From NCBI GenBank assembly GCA_030618965.1, contig JAUXCJ010000090.1, positions 1 through 5,862 of the forward strand: 5,862 bases of DNA, read 5' to 3'. Below the pieces are notes generated by a model. It was not told where the DNA came from and did no database searches. It worked only from the letters and a program-made list of their open reading frames with translations. Shown one piece after another: positions 5,097 to 5,862 of this stretch (positions are counted from its first letter, which is position 1; the number at the start of each line of letters is the position of its first letter). This DNA comes from Thiomargarita sp. (lineage in GTDB: Bacteria > Pseudomonadota > Gammaproteobacteria > Beggiatoales > Beggiatoaceae). The translations under genes were made by a program, and so were the position numbers.

Positions 5097-5128
5097 TTTG
5101 ATAAAAACGGTCATTTTCGTTAACTTAG
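5097..5128 (+). promoter_or_regulatory. candidate Bacteroidota promoter for the small-gene run
   Basis: TTTG (5097-5100) is followed after 20 nt by TAACTTAG (5121-5128), one base from the TAnnTTTG -7 consensus. The same 20-nt spacing is seen in the candidate promoter before paralog 1. It would start transcription just upstream of the ATG at 5155. An overlapping TACTTTAG at 5129-5136 is an alternative -7 box without a good partner. Confidence 0.45.
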
Positions 5129-5154
5129 TACTTTAGTCACTTATACTTTCAAAA

Positions 5155-5358
5155 ATGCAAGAAATTACAATTTCGGTCCATAATTCAGAATTTAAGTTAT
5201 TTCGTTCTATTTGTTCAGTTTGCAATTGTCATATTTTTAATATCAAGCAGTCTCCTGGTGGTTTTAGTTCAGTCCAGGTAGGTTCTCATAGTTCAATCAA
5301 TTTATATCAGCTAGGTTTCGAATTCGGGGCTTACTCTCCAACTTTTAATAAAAATTAG
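5155..5358 (+). CDS. small protein A, 67 aa, unknown function
   Basis: I do not recognise this protein. A strand-like start (ITISV, residues 4-8) is followed by a helix-like stretch (about 11-24), a Cys pair in C20-S-V-C-N-C (also C25), a glycine turn (S-P-G-G-F near 33-37), and L-Y-Q-L-G-F-E-F (about 50-57) before a short tail. The apparent order is beta-alpha-beta-beta-alpha. The next gene, starting 2 nt after this stop, has the same length and pattern, including ISV near the N-terminus and L-x-x-L-G-(F/Y)-x-F near the C-terminus, so the two may be an old duplication. A candidate promoter lies upstream. The tight spacing and shared pattern support a real gene. Confidence 0.65.
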   Translation: MQEITISVHNSEFKLFRSICSVCNCHIFNIKQSPGGFSSVQVGSHSSINLYQLGFEFGAYSPTFNKN

Positions 5359-5360
5359 TT

Positions 5361-5561
5361 ATGGCAGCAAAGAATAGTATTTCCGTCAAATCAGCAAAAG
5401 AGCCTATTTTGTTGGCAGCTTTTTTAAAGTGTGGTATCAGCGCAAAAAAAACTCGTCAGGTTTCGGGGCCTTTAGTTGCGTATATTTTTACAGTCACGCA
5501 CTATCAGCAATTATTCGAGTTAGGCTATTGGTTTTCGCAATTCAATAGAGAATCTCTATAA
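5361..5561 (+). CDS. small protein B, 66 aa, possible paralog of protein A
   Basis: This 66-aa protein starts at ATG 5361, leaving two bases after the TAG of the previous gene, so the pair is probably translationally coupled. It has ISV (7-9), a helix-like hydrophobic stretch E-P-I-L-L-A-A-F-L-K (14-23), basic S-A-K-K-T-R-Q, a strand-like V-A-Y-I-F-T-V (39-45), and L-F-E-L-G-Y-W-F (51-58), matching L-Y-Q-L-G-F-E-F of protein A. No catalytic motif is recognised. The positive charge and the position downstream of the structured region would fit a nucleic-acid-binding accessory protein, but that is a guess. Its last codons overlap a 15-bp palindrome (5545-5559). Confidence 0.65.
   Translation: MAAKNSISVKSAKEPILLAAFLKCGISAKKTRQVSGPLVAYIFTVTHYQQLFELGYWFSQFNRESL
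5545..5559. repeat. 15-bp perfect palindrome with central A
   Basis: ATAGAGA (5545-5551), a single A, then TCTCTAT (5553-5559) form perfect 7-bp arms across the end of small gene B. It could be an operator for the downstream small genes or a chance product of the codons. Confidence 0.35.
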
Positions 5562-5580
5562 GCTTATTTATTATTCAAGT

Positions 5581-5626
5581 AGGGCTCAGTCTTTCAAGGG
5601 GCTGGGCTCATACAAGTTTTTTTTTA
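5581..5626 (+). terminator. possible weak terminator or leader hairpin
   Basis: As RNA, GCTCAGTC can pair with GGCTGGGC about eight bases later, using two G-U pairs, and nine Ts lie a little further on (about 5617-5625). The T tract is roughly ten bases from the stem, too far for a standard terminator. A structured leader before the 58-aa gene is equally possible. Confidence 0.3.
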
Positions 5627-5637
5627 AATCAATAAAT

Positions 5638-5851
5638 TATTATCATGAAAAATTTTAATGTAGGTTCTCGCGTATGTTTACAGTATTCTAGTCGTGTAGG
5701 TGTTTATTCAACAGGTACAGTGTTGGCTATAAGTGGCAGCAAATGTCTAGTCAATTTCGAAAAAAGAAATTATTCAAGATGGTGCTTAGCTAGTAATCTC
5801 AATCAATTAATTAAATCTTAATATTTTTATCATGAAAAATTTAAATGCAGT
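5638..5851 (+). repeat. repeated translation-start leader
   Basis: TTATCATGAAAAATTTTAATG (at about 5640) and TTATCATGAAAAATTTAAATG (at about 5828) are nearly identical across the two starts, 187 nt apart. This could be a copied translation-initiation region or the remnant of a gene duplication. The protein similarity beyond MKN is slight. Confidence 0.55.
5645..5821 (+). CDS. 58-aa SH3/KOW-like small protein
   Basis: This short gene starts at ATG 5645 and ends at TAA 5819-5821. Its pattern is that of a small SH3-like beta barrel (KOW/Tudor type): N-V-G-S-R-V-C-L (5-12), a turn, G-T-V-L-A-I-S-G-S-K-C-L-V-N-F (24-38), then R-W-C-L-A-S-N-L-N-Q-L (46-56). Such domains bind nucleic acid or proteins. 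It has three cysteines (11, 35, 48) with no metal-site spacing. The start context TTATCATGAAAAATTTTAAT is repeated almost exactly at the next ORF. No function can be given beyond the fold, and the fold is a pattern-based guess. Confidence 0.65.
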   Translation: MKNFNVGSRVCLQYSSRVGVYSTGTVLAISGSKCLVNFEKRNYSRWCLASNLNQLIKS

Positions 5852-5862
5852 CAAGTTCAAAG
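5832..5862 (+). CDS. partial ORF at right edge (MKNLNAVKFK...)
   Basis: Only ten codons are visible before the window ends. The start region nearly copies that of the 58-aa gene (ATCATGAAAAATTT then AATG). If the window is circular, the ORF would end after three more codons, E-N-M, at the TAA at 8-10, giving a 13-aa leader-like peptide just before rep. If linear, it is a truncated gene of unknown length. Confidence 0.4.
   Translation, partial: MKNLNAVKFK

Larger units (their letters stand above)
4352..5154. other. large structured non-coding region, candidate replication origin / packaging region
   Basis: About 800 bases hold no convincing gene on either strand. The region instead carries stem-loops and repeats: two CTAAG/CTTAG stem-loop units (4353-4382, 4420-4449), a 19-bp direct repeat (4391-4409, 4604-4622), GTGCCAAT/ATTGGCAC (4502-4543), CAACTC/GAGTTG (4634-4676), the nested hairpin at 4689-4786 and the 17-bp stem at 4905-4985. 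In rolling-circle elements such regions hold double- and single-strand origins and, in ssDNA phages, packaging signals. No specific nick site for this Rep can be named from sequence alone. The region ends at the promoter of the small-gene run. Confidence 0.6.

Noticed and set aside
4352..5154. Structured RNA such as a riboswitch or tRNA
   Set aside because: No cloverleaf or known riboswitch core could be recognised. The stems are better explained as DNA hairpins, though a small RNA cannot be excluded without expression data.

Overview
The window looks like a compact mobile replicon from a low-GC member of the Bacteroidota, probably Flavobacteriia-like. All supported genes lie on the + strand, the DNA is AT-rich, and starts lack clear Shine-Dalgarno sequences. 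Two upstream regions carry TTTG-N20-TAnnTT(T/A)-type promoter pairs of the kind used in Bacteroidota. There are no rRNA, tRNA or CRISPR features and no host housekeeping genes. The genetic code is standard, with TAA, TAG and TGA used as stops.

Layout. (1) 47-1102 is a 351-aa HUH-type rolling-circle replication initiator with an H-F-H metal motif and a paired-tyrosine Y-I-G-K-Y motif. (2) 1182-3447 holds three consecutive proteins of about 230 aa that are full-length paralogs of one another. The first is richer in Ala and Gly and has its own candidate promoter and a strong intrinsic terminator, so it is probably the most abundant product. (3) 3448-3728 is non-coding and holds five tandem 11-bp iteron-like repeats plus one arm of a 23-bp direct repeat. 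(4) 3729-4332 is a two-gene unit: a single-domain GIY-YIG nuclease and an unrecognised basic 87-aa protein, closed by a terminator. (5) 4352-5154 is about 800 bp with no convincing gene but many inverted and direct repeats, including a nested hairpin of about 98 nt at 4689-4786. (6) 5155-5862 holds a run of small genes: two tandem 66-67 aa proteins that may be related, a 58-aa SH3/KOW-like protein, and the start of another short ORF cut by the window edge.

Interpretation (inference). A rolling-circle Rep, a large structured non-coding region, small accessory genes and a three-paralog block fit a small ssDNA-phage-like element or rolling-circle plasmid. No Microviridae-type major capsid protein (about 500 aa) and no inovirus Zot/pI-like ATPase is visible. 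If this is a virus, the paralog triplet is the obvious candidate for the virion proteins, and it would be a non-standard capsid system. The right end joins the left end without breaking any gene: the cut ORF would close at a TAA just inside the left edge. The window could therefore be a complete circle of about 5.9 kb, in which the small genes would lead into rep, but nothing in the sequence proves this.
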